Assembly (NCBI RefSeq): GCF_003385395.1
Contig: NZ_QNUG01000004.1
Coordinates: 86,969-150,968 of the forward strand
DNA: 64,000 nt
Direction: 5' to 3'
Source: Epilithonimonas hispanica
Lineage (GTDB): Bacteria; Bacteroidota; Bacteroidia; Flavobacteriales; Weeksellaceae
The notes under the pieces were generated by a model. It ran no database searches and had not been told where the DNA came from. It worked only from the letters and a program-made list of their open reading frames with translations. Below are positions 7,062-17,186 of this stretch, piece after piece. The first letter of the stretch is position 1, and each line of letters begins with the position of its first letter. The position numbers and the translations under genes are program-made.

Positions 7062-7559
7062 ATGTCTTACACGATTATCGGGATTTTCCCCAATGAAACA
7101 GAAAGCAGAGATGTGATTACAAAACTGGAAGACGCGGGTTTGTACGAATATACGATTTCGAAGTCCGAAATCGAAGCGCTTGAAAAAGTTGATACTGAGA
7201 AGAAGCCAAGTTTTTTTGACTGGTTATTTGATAGAGATGTTGTTGAAAAAGACCGTTATGAATACGCGAGTATCGATAGCAACACCATTACAGTTTATAC
7301 AGAAACCGAAGAAGATGCCAATGCAGCAAAAGCAATCCTAGACGATAATGGCGCAATAGATGTGGAAGAAAAAACCAGAGGTTACTTGGCTGGAAAACAT
7401 CCAAATACTCATACAGAATATCCCATTTCCGAATCAAAAAAAGCAAGAATCATTGCCAAGGCTAAAAATGATTTGTATTTCACAGATGACAGAAAAGCGA
7501 CGACAACTATACAAGAAGGAATGGTAGATGAAATGGATTCTTTGGGAAATAAAGATTAA
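7062..7559 (+). CDS. YflT-like general stress protein (copy 2)
   Basis: 165 residues, paralogue of the preceding gene. GIFPNETESRDVITKLEDAG, SFFDWLFDRDVVEKDRYEYA and ITVYTETEEDANAAKAILDDNG align throughout, as does the tail ARIIAKAKNDLYFTDDRK. The C-terminus is acidic and probably disordered. Copy 1 and copy 2 differ mostly in the 20 C-terminal residues. Keeping the upstream element together with the coding part suggests both respond to the same signal. Confidence 0.8.
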   Translation: MSYTIIGIFPNETESRDVITKLEDAGLYEYTISKSEIEALEKVDTEKKPSFFDWLFDRDVVEKDRYEYASIDSNTITVYTETEEDANAAKAILDDNGAIDVEEKTRGYLAGKHPNTHTEYPISESKKARIIAKAKNDLYFTDDRKATTTIQEGMVDEMDSLGNKD

Positions 7560-7605
7560 AAAATTATTTCCCCAATCCTGAAGGGAGTAATTTTTATAAA
7601 TAGCA

Positions 7606-7637
7606 AAAAAAGAACCGAATTTCTTCGGTTCTTTTTT
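7606..7637. terminator. Bidirectional terminator
   Basis: Perfect 14-base arms AAAAAAGAACCGAA and complement around TTTC, with T-runs on both strands. It separates the YflT genes from leuB. Confidence 0.9.
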
Positions 7638-7656
7638 ATTGGTTTCATATTAATAT

Positions 7657-8778
7657 TTATACAATTGTGGATTTTCCCAATTGGATATTTTCGTAATTAT
7701 AATAAGATTTTTCCGAGAAACTGATGTAATCTGCGATGAAATCTCCAACTTCTGAAGTTGAGTAATTTTGTTCAGCATTCAAATCAACGGTTACAAATTT
7801 GCTTTCGATTGCGTGTTCTACACTTTGACGCAATTTCTCTGCAGCGACATTTAATTGAAGGTAATCCAACAACATCGCAGCACTTAAAATTGAAGCAATT
7901 GGATTTGCAATTCCTTTTCCTTTTGCTTGAGGATAAGAACCGTGGATTGGCTCAAAAAGTCCATTATTTTCACCAATAGAAGCTGACGGCAATAATCCGA
8001 TTGAACCGCCAATTACACTGGCTTCGTCTGAAATAATATCACCAAACATATTTTCTGTAAGAATCACATCAAACTGTTTTGGATTGAGAATCATTTGCAT
8101 CGCAGCGTTGTCCACAAACATAAAATCTAATTCAACATCCGGATATTCCAGAGCTATTTCTTTGACGATTTTTCTCCAAAGTCTGGATGTATCTAGAACA
8201 TTAGCCTTGTCAATCAATGTCAGTTTTTTCTTTCTTTTCTGCGCATCTTGGAATGCCAAATGTGTAATTCCAATGATTTCTTCTCTGGAATATTTGCAAA
8301 GATCGTAAGCATATTCACCATTTTCATCCGTGAATTTTTCCCCGAAATAAATTCCGCTAATCAGCTCACGATAAATATGAATATCCGTTCCATCAACGAT
8401 TTCTTTTTTCAACGGACTTTTTTTAATCAAAGAAGCGTAGGTTTTTATCGGTCTGATATTCGCAAACAATCCTAATTCTTTTCTCAATTTCAATAAACCT
8501 TGCTCCGGACGAACTTTTGCATCAGGATTATTGTCAAATGCTGGATCACCAATTGCTCCAAACAAAACAGCATCAGAATTTTTACACAATGCCAAAGTCT
8601 CATCCGGCAGTGGATTTCCTGTCTGATAAATAGCTTCTGCTCCCACACTTCCATAATCGAATTGGAATTTATATTGAAAAGTTTCACCGATTATTTTCAA
8701 TATTTTCACACTTTCCTTGGTAACTTCAGGACCGATTCCGTCGCCTGCTAAAACTGCTATTTTATAAGTTTTGCTCAT
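7657..8778 (-). CDS. leuB: 3-Isopropylmalate dehydrogenase
   Basis: NAD-dependent oxidative decarboxylation of 3-isopropylmalate, third step of leucine synthesis. Start ATG 8778 ([19 protein letters not shown]) is preferred over the in-frame one at 8802. It carries [16 protein letters not shown], the substrate arginines in [16 protein letters not shown], the [12 protein letters not shown] metal signature and [15 protein letters not shown] for NAD. The length of 373 is usual. The start overlaps the leuD stop by 17 bases. Last gene of the leucine operon, right before the terminator. Confidence 0.96.
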   Translation of the reverse strand: MSKTYKIAVLAGDGIGPEVTKESVKILKIIGETFQYKFQFDYGSVGAEAIYQTGNPLPDETLALCKNSDAVLFGAIGDPAFDNNPDAKVRPEQGLLKLRKELGLFANIRPIKTYASLIKKSPLKKEIVDGTDIHIYRELISGIYFGEKFTDENGEYAYDLCKYSREEIIGITHLAFQDAQKRKKKLTLIDKANVLDTSRLWRKIVKEIALEYPDVELDFMFVDNAAMQMILNPKQFDVILTENMFGDIISDEASVIGGSIGLLPSASIGENNGLFEPIHGSYPQAKGKGIANPIASILSAAMLLDYLQLNVAAEKLRQSVEHAIESKFVTVDLNAEQNYSTSEVGDFIADYISFSEKSYYNYENIQLGKSTIV

Positions 8779-9367
8779 ATACTTTCTGTGTTTGTTGTTC
8801 AAATTTTTGGATAGCTTCTTTCTTACTGGTTAAAAAATCGATGTCGTCATAGCCATTCAAAAGACATATTTTTTTATAAGAATCGAGTTCGAAATTTTCT
8901 GTTCTATTATTAAAAGAAATGGTTTGTTTTTCAACATCCACAGTAATTTGAGTTGAAGGATTTTGAGTAATCGTTTCTATTAAATCTTTAAGATATCCTT
9001 CCGAAACTTTCACAGGAAGAAGTCCATTGTTAAGCGCATTTCCTTTGAAAATATCTGCAAAATAACTGGACACAACGACTTTGAAACCGTAATCTGTGAG
9101 CGCCCAAGCCGCGTGTTCTCTACTGCTTCCACATCCAAAATTACTTCCTGCCACTAATATTTCTCCGGAATATTTAGAATTATTCAGAACGAAATCAGCG
9201 TTTGGCTCATTTGTATGAACATTATATCGCCAGTCTCTGAAAAGATTTTCTCCGAAACCTTCTTTGCTGATACTTTTCAGGAAACGCGCCGGAATAATCT
9301 GATCTGTATCTATATTTTCACTAGGCAATGGAACAGCCTGAGAATTGATTAAAACTAATTTTTGCAT
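8762..9367 (-). CDS. leuD: 3-Isopropylmalate dehydratase small subunit
   Basis: 201 residues, partner of LeuC in the isomerisation of 2- to 3-isopropylmalate. The swivelling domain motifs are [18 protein letters not shown] and [17 protein letters not shown], which help form the active site. It overlaps leuB and follows leuC after a repeat-bearing gap of 56 bases. Confidence 0.96.
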   Translation of the reverse strand: MQKLVLINSQAVPLPSENIDTDQIIPARFLKSISKEGFGENLFRDWRYNVHTNEPNADFVLNNSKYSGEILVAGSNFGCGSSREHAAWALTDYGFKVVVSSYFADIFKGNALNNGLLPVKVSEGYLKDLIETITQNPSTQITVDVEKQTISFNNRTENFELDSYKKICLLNGYDDIDFLTSKKEAIQKFEQQTQKVYEQNL

Positions 9368-9423
9368 ACTTATAATTCAGTGTTCAAAATTTAAAATTCA
9401 ATGTTTTAAATTCCAGTGTATAA
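9368..9423. repeat. Short direct repeats between leuC and leuD
   Basis: Three imperfect copies of an AATTCAGTGTTcAAAATTT-like unit follow each other, for example TTCAGTGTTCAAAA and TTCAATGTTTTAAA. The core TTTAAAA/TTTTAAA could also fold. There is no gene here. Confidence 0.45.
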
Positions 9424-10809
9424 TTAATTCAAGTTTTCAAAAGCGGGAATTCTACCTTCCACAGCAACTTTCGCCGCAGTTAACGGGCTTGCTAAAAGTG
9501 TTCTTGCACCTTGACCTTGTCGACCTTCGAAGTTTCTGTTGGAAGTGGAAACACAATATTCACCTTCCGGGATTTTATCTTCATTCATTGCTAAACAAGC
9601 CGAACATCCCGGTTGACGGATTTGAAAACCCGCTTCATTAAATACTTTATCCAAACCTTCATCATAAATTTGTTTTGCCACTTGTTGTGAACCTGGAACC
9701 AGCCAAGCCACAATATTTTCAGCCTTTTGTTTTCCCTTAACATAATCTGCGGCAGAACGGAAATCCTCAATTCTAGCATTAGTACAACTTCCAATGAAAA
9801 CATAATTCACTTTGATATCCGCTGTTGATTGTCCGGCATCAAGACCCATATATTTCAAGGCTTTTTCCTCAGATTCGTTTTGAGCAGTCGGAATTTTAGA
9901 ATCGATGGAAATTCCCATTCCCGGATTGGTTCCGTAAGTTATCATTGGTTTGATATCTTCTGCAGCAAACTCAAATTCTTTATCAAAAACCGCATCAGAA
10001 TCAGATTTCAAAGTTTTCCAATACGCTACTTTCTCGGTCCACTCCTCTCCTTTTGGTGCAAATGTTCTGTCTTTGATATAATTGAAAGTAGTTTCGTCTG
10101 GTGCAATCATTCCGCCTCTAGCCCCCATTTCGATACTCATATTACAAACTGTCATTCTTCCTTCCATCGACATTTCTTCAAAGACATTTCCGGCATATTC
10201 ACAGAAATATCCCGTTCCTGCATCGGTTCCGGTTTTTGAAATAATGTAAAGAATCACATCTTTTGCCTGAACATCTTTATTCAGTTTTCCATTCACAGAA
10301 ACTCGCATAGATTTTGGCTTGTTCATCAACAGACATTGGCTTGCAAAAACCTGTGCTACCTGACTTGTCCCGATTCCAAAAGCGATGGAACCAAATGCGC
10401 CGTGCGTGGAAGTATGGCTGTCACCGCAAACAATGCTCATTCCCGGTTGAGTAATTCCCAATTCCGGTGCGATGATGTGAACAATTCCTTGATATTGATG
10501 TCCAAGTCCGTATAATTCGATGTTATTTTTTTTGCAATTTTCAGTCAATTGCTGAACTTGCGTTCTTGATAATTCGTCTTTGATAGGCAGTTCTTGTCCC
10601 AAAGTCGGAACATTGTGGTCTGCTGTTGCAACAATCTGATTCGGACGAAAGATTTCTAAACCTCTCGCTTCCAACTCTGCAAAAGCCTGCGGACTGGTCA
10701 CTTCGTGAATCAAATGTTTGTCTATATAAATCACCTGAGGTCCATCCGGAACGGTTTCTACAACGTGCGCATCCCAGACTTTATCAAATAATGTTTTGTT
10801 TTGGCTCAT
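9424..10809 (-). CDS. leuC: 3-Isopropylmalate dehydratase large subunit
   Basis: About 461 residues from ATG 10809 ([17 protein letters not shown]). Aconitase-type [4Fe-4S] enzyme: the three cluster cysteines are in [12 protein letters not shown] and [11 protein letters not shown]. Other marks are [20 protein letters not shown] and the NRNFEGRQG substrate-binding motif near the end. It follows leuA by 7 bases and is probably translationally coupled. Confidence 0.96.
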   Translation of the reverse strand: MSQNKTLFDKVWDAHVVETVPDGPQVIYIDKHLIHEVTSPQAFAELEARGLEIFRPNQIVATADHNVPTLGQELPIKDELSRTQVQQLTENCKKNNIELYGLGHQYQGIVHIIAPELGITQPGMSIVCGDSHTSTHGAFGSIAFGIGTSQVAQVFASQCLLMNKPKSMRVSVNGKLNKDVQAKDVILYIISKTGTDAGTGYFCEYAGNVFEEMSMEGRMTVCNMSIEMGARGGMIAPDETTFNYIKDRTFAPKGEEWTEKVAYWKTLKSDSDAVFDKEFEFAAEDIKPMITYGTNPGMGISIDSKIPTAQNESEEKALKYMGLDAGQSTADIKVNYVFIGSCTNARIEDFRSAADYVKGKQKAENIVAWLVPGSQQVAKQIYDEGLDKVFNEAGFQIRQPGCSACLAMNEDKIPEGEYCVSTSNRNFEGRQGQGARTLLASPLTAAKVAVEGRIPAFENLN

Positions 10810-10816
10810 TTTATTT

Positions 10817-11980
10817 CTATCCAATTTTTTGATTAAATGATTTCATCATATAACTTAAATCATCATTATTAACTTCTTTCTTAGTATCGGCAATTTTCAA
10901 AAACTCCTGATACAAAAAGTCCAACTCTACTTTTGTCACATCAAAACCAATATTTTTGAATCGATATGCTAAAGCAGAACGTCCACTTCTCGCAGTCAAA
11001 ACAATAGAAGATTCATTGATTCCGACTTCTCTTGGGTCGATGATTTCGTAAGTTTCTCTGTTTTTGATGACGCCATCCTGATGAATTCCTGAACTGTGAG
11101 CAAATGCATTCGCACCAACAATCGCTTTGTTCGGTTGAACCGGCATTCCCATCAAGTCAGAAACGAGATAACTCATTTCGTTCAGCATTTTGGAATTGAT
11201 ATCAGTGAAGAAATTAAGGTCTGGATGTTGTTTGATAATCATCACCACTTCTTCCAAAGCTGTATTTCCGGCACGTTCGCCAAGTCCATTGATTGTACAT
11301 TCGATTTGTCTGGCGCCGTTGATAATGCCTGAAATCGAATTGGCGGTTGCCATTCCCAAATCATTATGACAATGACAAGATAAAATAGCTTTATCAATAT
11401 CTTTTACATTATCTCTCAGATATTTGATTTTTCTTCCGTATTCTTCCGGCAAACAATAACCTGTCGTATCAGGAATATTAAGAACCGTTGCTCCTGCTTT
11501 AATAACTTCTTCACAAACTTTTGCCAAGAAATCATTGTCCGTTCTTCCTGCATCTTCCGCATAAAATTCAACATCATCTACAAAATTCCTGGCATATTTC
11601 ACAGCTTCAACTGCACGTTCCAAAACCTCTTCTCTTGTAGAATTGAATTTGAATTTGATATGAGAATCCGAAGTCCCGATTCCTGTATGGATTCTTGGTC
11701 TTTTAGCATATTTCAAAGCTTCCGCCGCAACTTCAATATCTTTTTTATTAGCTCTCGTCAATCCGCAGACTTTAGCATTTTTTACGATTTTTGAAATCTC
11801 CTGAACCGACTGAAAATCGCCAGGACTGGAAATCGGAAAACCTGCTTCTATAATATCAACACCTAAAAAATCGAGTTTCTCTGCGATAACTAATTTCTGT
11901 TCCGTATTCAGTTTACATCCTGGGACTTGTTCCCCATCTCTCAGTGTCGTATCAAAAATTTCAATTTTTTCAGGATTCAT
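10817..11980 (-). CDS. leuA: 2-Isopropylmalate synthase (short form)
   Basis: 387 residues. Condenses acetyl-CoA with 2-oxoisovalerate, the committed step to leucine. The TIM barrel is clear: [16 protein letters not shown] at the start, [17 protein letters not shown] with the metal His pair, and [15 protein letters not shown]. After [16 protein letters not shown] there are only about 85 residues, so the C-terminal LeuA dimer domain that binds leucine for feedback control is absent. Context with leuCDB argues against homocitrate or citramalate synthase. It stops with TAG. Confidence 0.93.
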   Translation of the reverse strand: MNPEKIEIFDTTLRDGEQVPGCKLNTEQKLVIAEKLDFLGVDIIEAGFPISSPGDFQSVQEISKIVKNAKVCGLTRANKKDIEVAAEALKYAKRPRIHTGIGTSDSHIKFKFNSTREEVLERAVEAVKYARNFVDDVEFYAEDAGRTDNDFLAKVCEEVIKAGATVLNIPDTTGYCLPEEYGRKIKYLRDNVKDIDKAILSCHCHNDLGMATANSISGIINGARQIECTINGLGERAGNTALEEVVMIIKQHPDLNFFTDINSKMLNEMSYLVSDLMGMPVQPNKAIVGANAFAHSSGIHQDGVIKNRETYEIIDPREVGINESSIVLTARSGRSALAYRFKNIGFDVTKVELDFLYQEFLKIADTKKEVNNDDLSYMMKSFNQKIG

Positions 11981-12008
11981 AATAGAGTTTTTATCTAATT
12001 TTGATGTT

Positions 12009-12016
12009 CAAAAGTA
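12009..12016 (-). promoter_or_regulatory. -7 box of the leucine operon
   Basis: On the minus strand TACTTTTG matches TAnnTTTG, 29 bases upstream of leuA. No clear -33 TTTG and no leader peptide with a leucine-codon run were found. Confidence 0.45.
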
Positions 12017-12128
12017 GAATTTGATTTATTGTTTATAATAGAAACACTCTAAAAAATACAATATTCGATTTGCTCAAAATAATTTATAAAAAATTAATTA
12101 TCAAGTATTTAAATATTTAATTTTTACA

Positions 12129-13664
12129 ATGTCAGAATTACAGAAAGATTTTTTATTTGTCCTTATTAAGTCACTTTCCACCTCGGAAAAGAGACAATTT
12201 AAGCTATACGTCAATCGCCTCGGGATTAATGTCGATGCAAAATTTCTTCTGCTCTTTTCTGAATTGGACAAAATGAAGGAATACAATGAGGAAATCATTC
12301 TTGAGAAAAAAATATCCTCGAAACAACAGCTTTCGAATCTGAAAGCGCATCTTTACAAGCAGATTTTGGTAAGTCTGAGACTCAATCCAAGTCATCAGAA
12401 TAATAGAATGCAACTTCGGGAACAACTTGATTTTGCCAATATTCTTTATCAAAAAGGTTTACACAAACAAGCTTTGAAAATCTTAGACAAAGCCAAACAA
12501 TCGGCTTTGGAATTGGATGAAAAAACAATCGCTTCCGAAATCATTGAACTCGAAAAAGTCATTGAATCTCAATTTATTACACGAAGCATCGTTGGACGAG
12601 CAGACGAACTTATCCGACAATCCAGTGAAATAAGTCAGCAAAACAGATACGCAACCAAACTTTCTAATTTGTCCTTGAAATTATACAGCGAAATGCTGAC
12701 GCACGGTTACATCAAAAATGATGAAGACCGAGAAAAAACCATTGATTTTTTTGATAAAAAAGTAACAAAAATAGACCTTAGCAAACTGAATTTCACAGAA
12801 AAACTTTGGTATTACAAAGCTCACGTTTGGAAAAATCAGCTTTTGCAGGATTATAAATACACTCTGAAATATGCCTATCAATGGGTAGAATTGTTTCATC
12901 AGAATCCTGAAATGATAAAAAGCCACCCGGTTTGGTATATCAAAGGAAATACTTATCTGTTCAAGATTTTGTTTATTTATGGTAGCATCAGAGGAATTGA
13001 GAAGAGTTTTGAAAAGTTTAATAATGTTGTTAAATCTGAGATTTTTGTTCATAACGAGAATTCACAGTCTTTGATTTTCCTTAATTATTATAACACTTTA
13101 ATGAATCTGTATTTCATCAAAGGAGATTTTTTCAAAGGCACAAAATTGATTCCTGAACTGGAATTGAAAATAGAAAAATTCCGTGATAAAGTGGATGAAC
13201 ATCATTTGCTGATACTTTATCTGAAAATTGCATCAATGTATTTTGGAAGTAAAAACTATCAGAACACCATTAAATACGGTTTGAAAATCATTAATTCGAA
13301 AGGAAATATTCAGGAGGATTTGCTTTTCCACACGAGGATTTTGATTTTGATGGCAAAATTCGAAGCCGGTTTTGATGACGATTATGATGACTTCGTAAAA
13401 AACACATTGAAGTTTGCTAAAAAGATGAAAAACCCTTCGGATTTACATTTCAATATTGTGAATTTCTTCAAGCAAATCGGTGATAAAAATTCGAAAGAAC
13501 AGATGTTGGCTTTCAAAGAATTCGAAACACAACTGGAAGAATCCGAAAACAACCGGTACGACAAAAGAACGCTGATGTACATCGATATCCACGGATGGAT
13601 CATATCGAAAGTGAGAAATGTAGATGTTATTGAGATTATAAAAGAGAAAGTTAAGACCAAATAA
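12129..13664 (+). CDS. TPR-type helical repeat protein
   Basis: A 511-residue cytoplasmic protein, no signal. Helical pairs resembling tetratricopeptide repeats run through it, e.g. ANILYQKGLHKQALKILDKA and IASMYFGSKNYQNTIKYGLKI, and the C-terminal IDIHGWIISKV is distinctive. Conserved hypothetical in flavobacteria as far as I know; no catalytic motif. It is transcribed away from leuA, and thrS starts 57 bases later from its own promoter. Likely a scaffold, but its partner cannot be named. Confidence 0.7.
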   Translation: MSELQKDFLFVLIKSLSTSEKRQFKLYVNRLGINVDAKFLLLFSELDKMKEYNEEIILEKKISSKQQLSNLKAHLYKQILVSLRLNPSHQNNRMQLREQLDFANILYQKGLHKQALKILDKAKQSALELDEKTIASEIIELEKVIESQFITRSIVGRADELIRQSSEISQQNRYATKLSNLSLKLYSEMLTHGYIKNDEDREKTIDFFDKKVTKIDLSKLNFTEKLWYYKAHVWKNQLLQDYKYTLKYAYQWVELFHQNPEMIKSHPVWYIKGNTYLFKILFIYGSIRGIEKSFEKFNNVVKSEIFVHNENSQSLIFLNYYNTLMNLYFIKGDFFKGTKLIPELELKIEKFRDKVDEHHLLILYLKIASMYFGSKNYQNTIKYGLKIINSKGNIQEDLLFHTRILILMAKFEAGFDDDYDDFVKNTLKFAKKMKNPSDLHFNIVNFFKQIGDKNSKEQMLAFKEFETQLEESENNRYDKRTLMYIDIHGWIISKVRNVDVIEIIKEKVKTK

Positions 13665-13690
13665 ATATTAATTTTCTTTAAAAAAATCAC

Positions 13691-13698
13691 TATTTTTG
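13691..13698 (+). promoter_or_regulatory. -7 box of thrS
   Basis: TATTTTTG, a perfect TAnnTTTG, lies 23 bases before the thrS ATG. Confidence 0.6.
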
Positions 13699-13721
13699 CA
13701 TCCTAAAAAATTTCAGTCATA

Positions 13722-15662
13722 ATGCTAAAAATTACACTTCCTGATGGCAGCATCAGAGAATATGAAGGAGCAGTTACTCCACTACAAGTTGCGCAAAGTA
13801 TAAGTGACGGTTTGGCAAGAAATACCATTTCTGCAATCGTTAACGGAAAACAGACAGAAGTAGAAACCACGATAACGGAGGATTCTACAGTGCAGCTTTT
13901 GACGTGGAATGACGATATGGGTAAAAAAGCATTCTGGCATTCTTCTGCCCACCTTTTGGCTCAGGCAATTATGGAGTTTTATCCTGACGCAAAGCTGACA
14001 ATCGGGCCTGCAATCGCAAACGGATTCTATTATGATGTAGATTTCGGAGGAAAGCCTTTGTCTGAAAATGACTTCGAAAAACTGGAAAAGAAAATCTTAG
14101 AAAACGCTAAGAAAAATTCCACTTTCAACCTTAGAGAAGTTTCAAAAGCTGATGCACTAAAAGAATACGCAGACAATCCTTTTAAAACTGAATTGATTGA
14201 AAATTTGTCTGATGGCGAAATCACTTTTGTGACGCACGACAACTTCACAGACCTTTGTAGAGGTGGTCACATCCCTTCAACTGGAATTGTAAAAGCTGTA
14301 AAAATATTAAACGCAGCTGGAGCTTACTGGAGAGGTGACGAGAAAAACCCGCAATTGACAAGAGTTTACGGCGTTTCTTTCCCAAAACAAAAAGAACTGA
14401 CAGAATATCTTGAAAGACTTGAAGAAGCGAAAAGAAGAGACCACAGAAAACTCGGGAAAGAATTGGGGATTTTTGCATTCTCAGAAAAAGTTGGTGCCGG
14501 ACTTCCACTTTGGTTGCCAAAAGGAGCTGCGCTTAGAAAAAAATTAGAGGAATTCCTTTCCAAAGCTCAGAAAAAACAAGGCTACGAATTCGTGATTTCT
14601 CCACACATTGGAGCGAAAGAATTATATATCACTTCCGGACATTGGGAGAAATATGGCGAAGATAGTTTTCAGCCAATCAAAACACCAAATGAAGGTGAAG
14701 AGTTTTTGTTGAAACCAATGAACTGCCCACACCACTGCGAGATTTATAAAGCGCAGCAATGGTCTTATAAAGATTTACCAAAACGTTATGCAGAGTTTGG
14801 AACAGTTTACAGATATGAGCAGTCCGGAGAATTACACGGTTTGACAAGAGTTCGTGGGTTTACTCAGGATGATGCTCACCTTTTCTGTACGCCTGACCAA
14901 TTATTGCAGGAATTCGAAAAAGTTATTGACCTTGTATTGTATGTTTTTGGTTCCCTTGGATTTGCTGATTTTACAGCTCAAATTTCATTAAGAGACCCAG
15001 AAAACAAAGAAAAATATATTGGTTCCGATGAGAACTGGGAGAAAGCAGAAAGCGCCATCGTATCTGCAGCAAAAGCTAAAGGTCTTAAAACTGTAACTGA
15101 ATACGGTGAAGCCGCTTTCTACGGTCCGAAGCTTGACTTTATGGTAAAAGATGCTTTGGGAAGAAGTTGGCAGCTTGGAACAATCCAAGTAGATTACAAC
15201 TTACCTGAAAGATTTGACCTTTGGTATAATGGTAATGATAATGAGAAACACAGACCAGTGATGATTCATAGAGCGCCGTTTGGTTCTATGGAAAGATTCA
15301 TTGCGATTCTGATTGAAAATACAGCGGGAGATTTCCCACTTTGGCTGAGTCCGGAACAGTTTACGATTTTGCCTATCAGTGAAAAGTATGCAGATTATGC
15401 AAAAAAAGTTTCAGAATCATTGGAAATTCACGATATTTGCGGATTGATTGACGACAGAAACGAGAAAACGGGTAAAAAAATCCGTGATGCCGAATTAAAA
15501 AAACTTCCATTTATGCTTATTGTAGGTGAAAATGAAGAAAATAACGGTACGATTTCTGTAAGAAGAAGAGGCGAAGGAGATTTGGGAGAAATGACGATTG
15601 ATGCATTCATCACTTATTTCAAAAAGCAGGCAAAACCAGCATTTGAATTAGGCTCAAATTAA
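13722..15662 (+). CDS. thrS: Threonyl-tRNA synthetase
   Basis: 646 residues, class II aminoacyl-tRNA synthetase. Domains: TGS (1-60), editing domain with [16 protein letters not shown] and the zinc-like [11 protein letters not shown], catalytic core from about 240 with [39 protein letters not shown] and [15 protein letters not shown], and an anticodon-binding domain ([14 protein letters not shown] to the end). Full length. It heads the thrS-infC-rpmI-rplT translation cluster. Confidence 0.98.
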   Translation: MLKITLPDGSIREYEGAVTPLQVAQSISDGLARNTISAIVNGKQTEVETTITEDSTVQLLTWNDDMGKKAFWHSSAHLLAQAIMEFYPDAKLTIGPAIANGFYYDVDFGGKPLSENDFEKLEKKILENAKKNSTFNLREVSKADALKEYADNPFKTELIENLSDGEITFVTHDNFTDLCRGGHIPSTGIVKAVKILNAAGAYWRGDEKNPQLTRVYGVSFPKQKELTEYLERLEEAKRRDHRKLGKELGIFAFSEKVGAGLPLWLPKGAALRKKLEEFLSKAQKKQGYEFVISPHIGAKELYITSGHWEKYGEDSFQPIKTPNEGEEFLLKPMNCPHHCEIYKAQQWSYKDLPKRYAEFGTVYRYEQSGELHGLTRVRGFTQDDAHLFCTPDQLLQEFEKVIDLVLYVFGSLGFADFTAQISLRDPENKEKYIGSDENWEKAESAIVSAAKAKGLKTVTEYGEAAFYGPKLDFMVKDALGRSWQLGTIQVDYNLPERFDLWYNGNDNEKHRPVMIHRAPFGSMERFIAILIENTAGDFPLWLSPEQFTILPISEKYADYAKKVSESLEIHDICGLIDDRNEKTGKKIRDAELKKLPFMLIVGENEENNGTISVRRRGEGDLGEMTIDAFITYFKKQAKPAFELGSN

Positions 15663-15703
15663 TAAAACCTTATAAAGAATATTAATTTTAAAATTTTACA
15701 ACC

Positions 15704-16267
15704 ATAGCACTAAAAAGAAACAACAGCAGAGGTCCGATGAGACGTCCAGTCCAAGAAGACCTTCATCAAATCAACGATAAAATTCGTGCAAGAGAAGTAC
15801 GTCTTGTAGGAGAAAACGTTGAACCAGGAGTTTATCCATTAGCAAAAGCTTTAGAAATAGCAAGAGAGCAAGAGCTTGACCTTGTCGTTATTTCTGATAA
15901 AGCAGAGCCTTACATTTCTCGTATTTTGGATTATAAAAAATTTTTGTACGAGCAAAAGAAAAAGACAAAGGAACTAAAAGCGAAGCAAGTAAAAGTAGTT
16001 GTAAAAGAAATCAGATTTGGTCCTCAGACTGATGATCACGATTACGACTTCAAGAAAAAGCACGCTGAAAAATTTTTGGAAGAAGGTTCCAAATTGAAGA
16101 CTTATGTTTTCTTCAAAGGACGTTCTATCATCTTCAAAGATCAAGGAGAGATTCTTCTTTTGAAATTAGCTCAAGAACTAGAGCACGTTGGGAAAGTAGA
16201 TCAGCTTCCTAAGCTTGAAGGAAAAAGAATGATTATGATGATGAGCCCTAAGAAGCCAGCAAAATAA
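15704..16267 (+). CDS. infC: Translation initiation factor IF-3
   Basis: Binds the 30S subunit and checks start-codon pairing. It has both IF-3 domains: [20 protein letters not shown] (N) and [29 protein letters not shown] (C), ending [10 protein letters not shown]. The first ATG is at 15737, but the frame is open upstream to a TAA at 15689, and the codons from ATA 15704 give a basic [10 protein letters not shown] stretch typical of IF-3 N-termini. I infer an AUA start, in line with the rare start codons (AUU and similar) by which IF-3 regulates itself. If wrong, the gene begins at 15737. Confidence 0.95.
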   Translation: MALKRNNSRGPMRRPVQEDLHQINDKIRAREVRLVGENVEPGVYPLAKALEIAREQELDLVVISDKAEPYISRILDYKKFLYEQKKKTKELKAKQVKVVVKEIRFGPQTDDHDYDFKKKHAEKFLEEGSKLKTYVFFKGRSIIFKDQGEILLLKLAQELEHVGKVDQLPKLEGKRMIMMMSPKKPAK

Positions 16268-16291
16268 TATTGATAAAATTCAATGATATAT

Positions 16292-16320
16292 AAAACCTCG
16301 AATTAATTTTTGAGGTTTTT
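16292..16320 (+). terminator. Terminator after infC
   Basis: AAAACCTC and GAGGTTTT pair, followed by a T-run. rpmI therefore uses its own promoter. Confidence 0.7.
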
Positions 16321-16365
16321 CATTTGTTCCATAATTATTAAAGTTATGGTTTCAGAATTTTTTTG

Positions 16366-16405
16366 TAATTTTGCAAACTATTATTCCTAATTATGTTTTA
16401 GGAAT
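16366..16405 (+). promoter_or_regulatory. rpmI promoter and 5' UTR hairpin
   Basis: TAATTTTG at 16366-16373 is a perfect -7 box. A hairpin (ATTCCTAA 16383-16390 with TTAGGAAT 16398-16405) lies just downstream, in the leader. It might be a site for ribosomal-protein autoregulation (L20 is the regulator in other bacteria), but this is only inference. Confidence 0.5.
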
Positions 16406-16445
16406 CAAAATAGAATATTGATAACAAACTATAAAAAGCAGAACA

Positions 16446-16643
16446 ATGCCAAAATTAAAAACGAAATCAGGTGCTAAAAAGCGTTTTGCTCTTACTGGAA
16501 CAGGTAAGATCAAAAGAAAAAATGCTTTCAAAAGCCACATCTTGACAAAGAAAGAAACTAAGCAAAAGAGAAATCTAACGCAAACTTCTTACGTTGCTGC
16601 TGTGGACACAAAGAGTGTTTTGAGACAATTAGCAATTAAGTAG
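16446..16643 (+). CDS. rpmI: 50S ribosomal protein L35
   Basis: 65 residues, with the L35 signature [20 protein letters not shown] followed by [14 protein letters not shown]. Very basic, usual length. It sits in the conserved infC-rpmI-rplT order. Confidence 0.98.
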   Translation: MPKLKTKSGAKKRFALTGTGKIKRKNAFKSHILTKKETKQKRNLTQTSYVAAVDTKSVLRQLAIK

Positions 16644-16764
16644 TTTTTATAAATCTATATTCGGTTTATAAGAATTCAAAACAAATTCAACAATTTAACC
16701 CTGAAATGGAGCCACTAAGAGTAATGAAATAGTTACCGCACATTTCAAAAAAACAATTAACATT

Positions 16765-17109
16765 ATGCCAAGATCAGTAAACGCTGTAGCGTCTAGAGCG
16801 CGCAGAAAAAAAGTACTTAAGCAAGCTAAAGGTTTTTTCGGTAGAAGAAAGAACGTTTGGACTGTAGCTAAAAACGCGGTAGAAAAAGCAATGCAATATG
16901 CTTACCGTGGTAGAAAAGAGAAGAAAAGAAACTTCAGAAGCCTTTGGGTAACTCGTATCAACGCGGGTGCTAGAGAGCACGGATTATCTTACTCTCAGTT
17001 TATGGGAGCTCTTAAGAAAAACAACATCGAGCTTAACAGAAAAGTTCTTGCAGACCTTGCAATGAACCACCCTGAAGCTTTCAAAGCTGTTGTAGATCAA
17101 GTAAAATAA
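16765..17109 (+). CDS. rplT: 50S ribosomal protein L20
   Basis: 114 residues, early 23S rRNA-binding assembly protein. [20 protein letters not shown] at the start and [20 protein letters not shown] in the globular half are diagnostic. It lies 121 bases after rpmI; the gap holds no gene. A strong terminator follows. Confidence 0.98.
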   Translation: MPRSVNAVASRARRKKVLKQAKGFFGRRKNVWTVAKNAVEKAMQYAYRGRKEKKRNFRSLWVTRINAGAREHGLSYSQFMGALKKNNIELNRKVLADLAMNHPEAFKAVVDQVK

Positions 17110-17133
17110 TTACAAATCTTTGTTATCAATATC

Positions 17134-17165
17134 AAATCCTGAGAAATATCTCAGGATTTTTTATT
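17134..17165 (+). terminator. Terminator after rplT
   Basis: AAATCCTGAGA pairs with TCTCAGGATTT and is followed by T-runs. It is nearly identical to the terminator at 18392-18420. Confidence 0.9.
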
Positions 17166-17186
17166 TTTGTTAATAAATTTTCAATA

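Noticed and set aside
11981..12128. Leucine attenuator or leader peptide before leuA
   Set aside because: No short ORF with clustered Leu codons and no terminator/antiterminator pair found.
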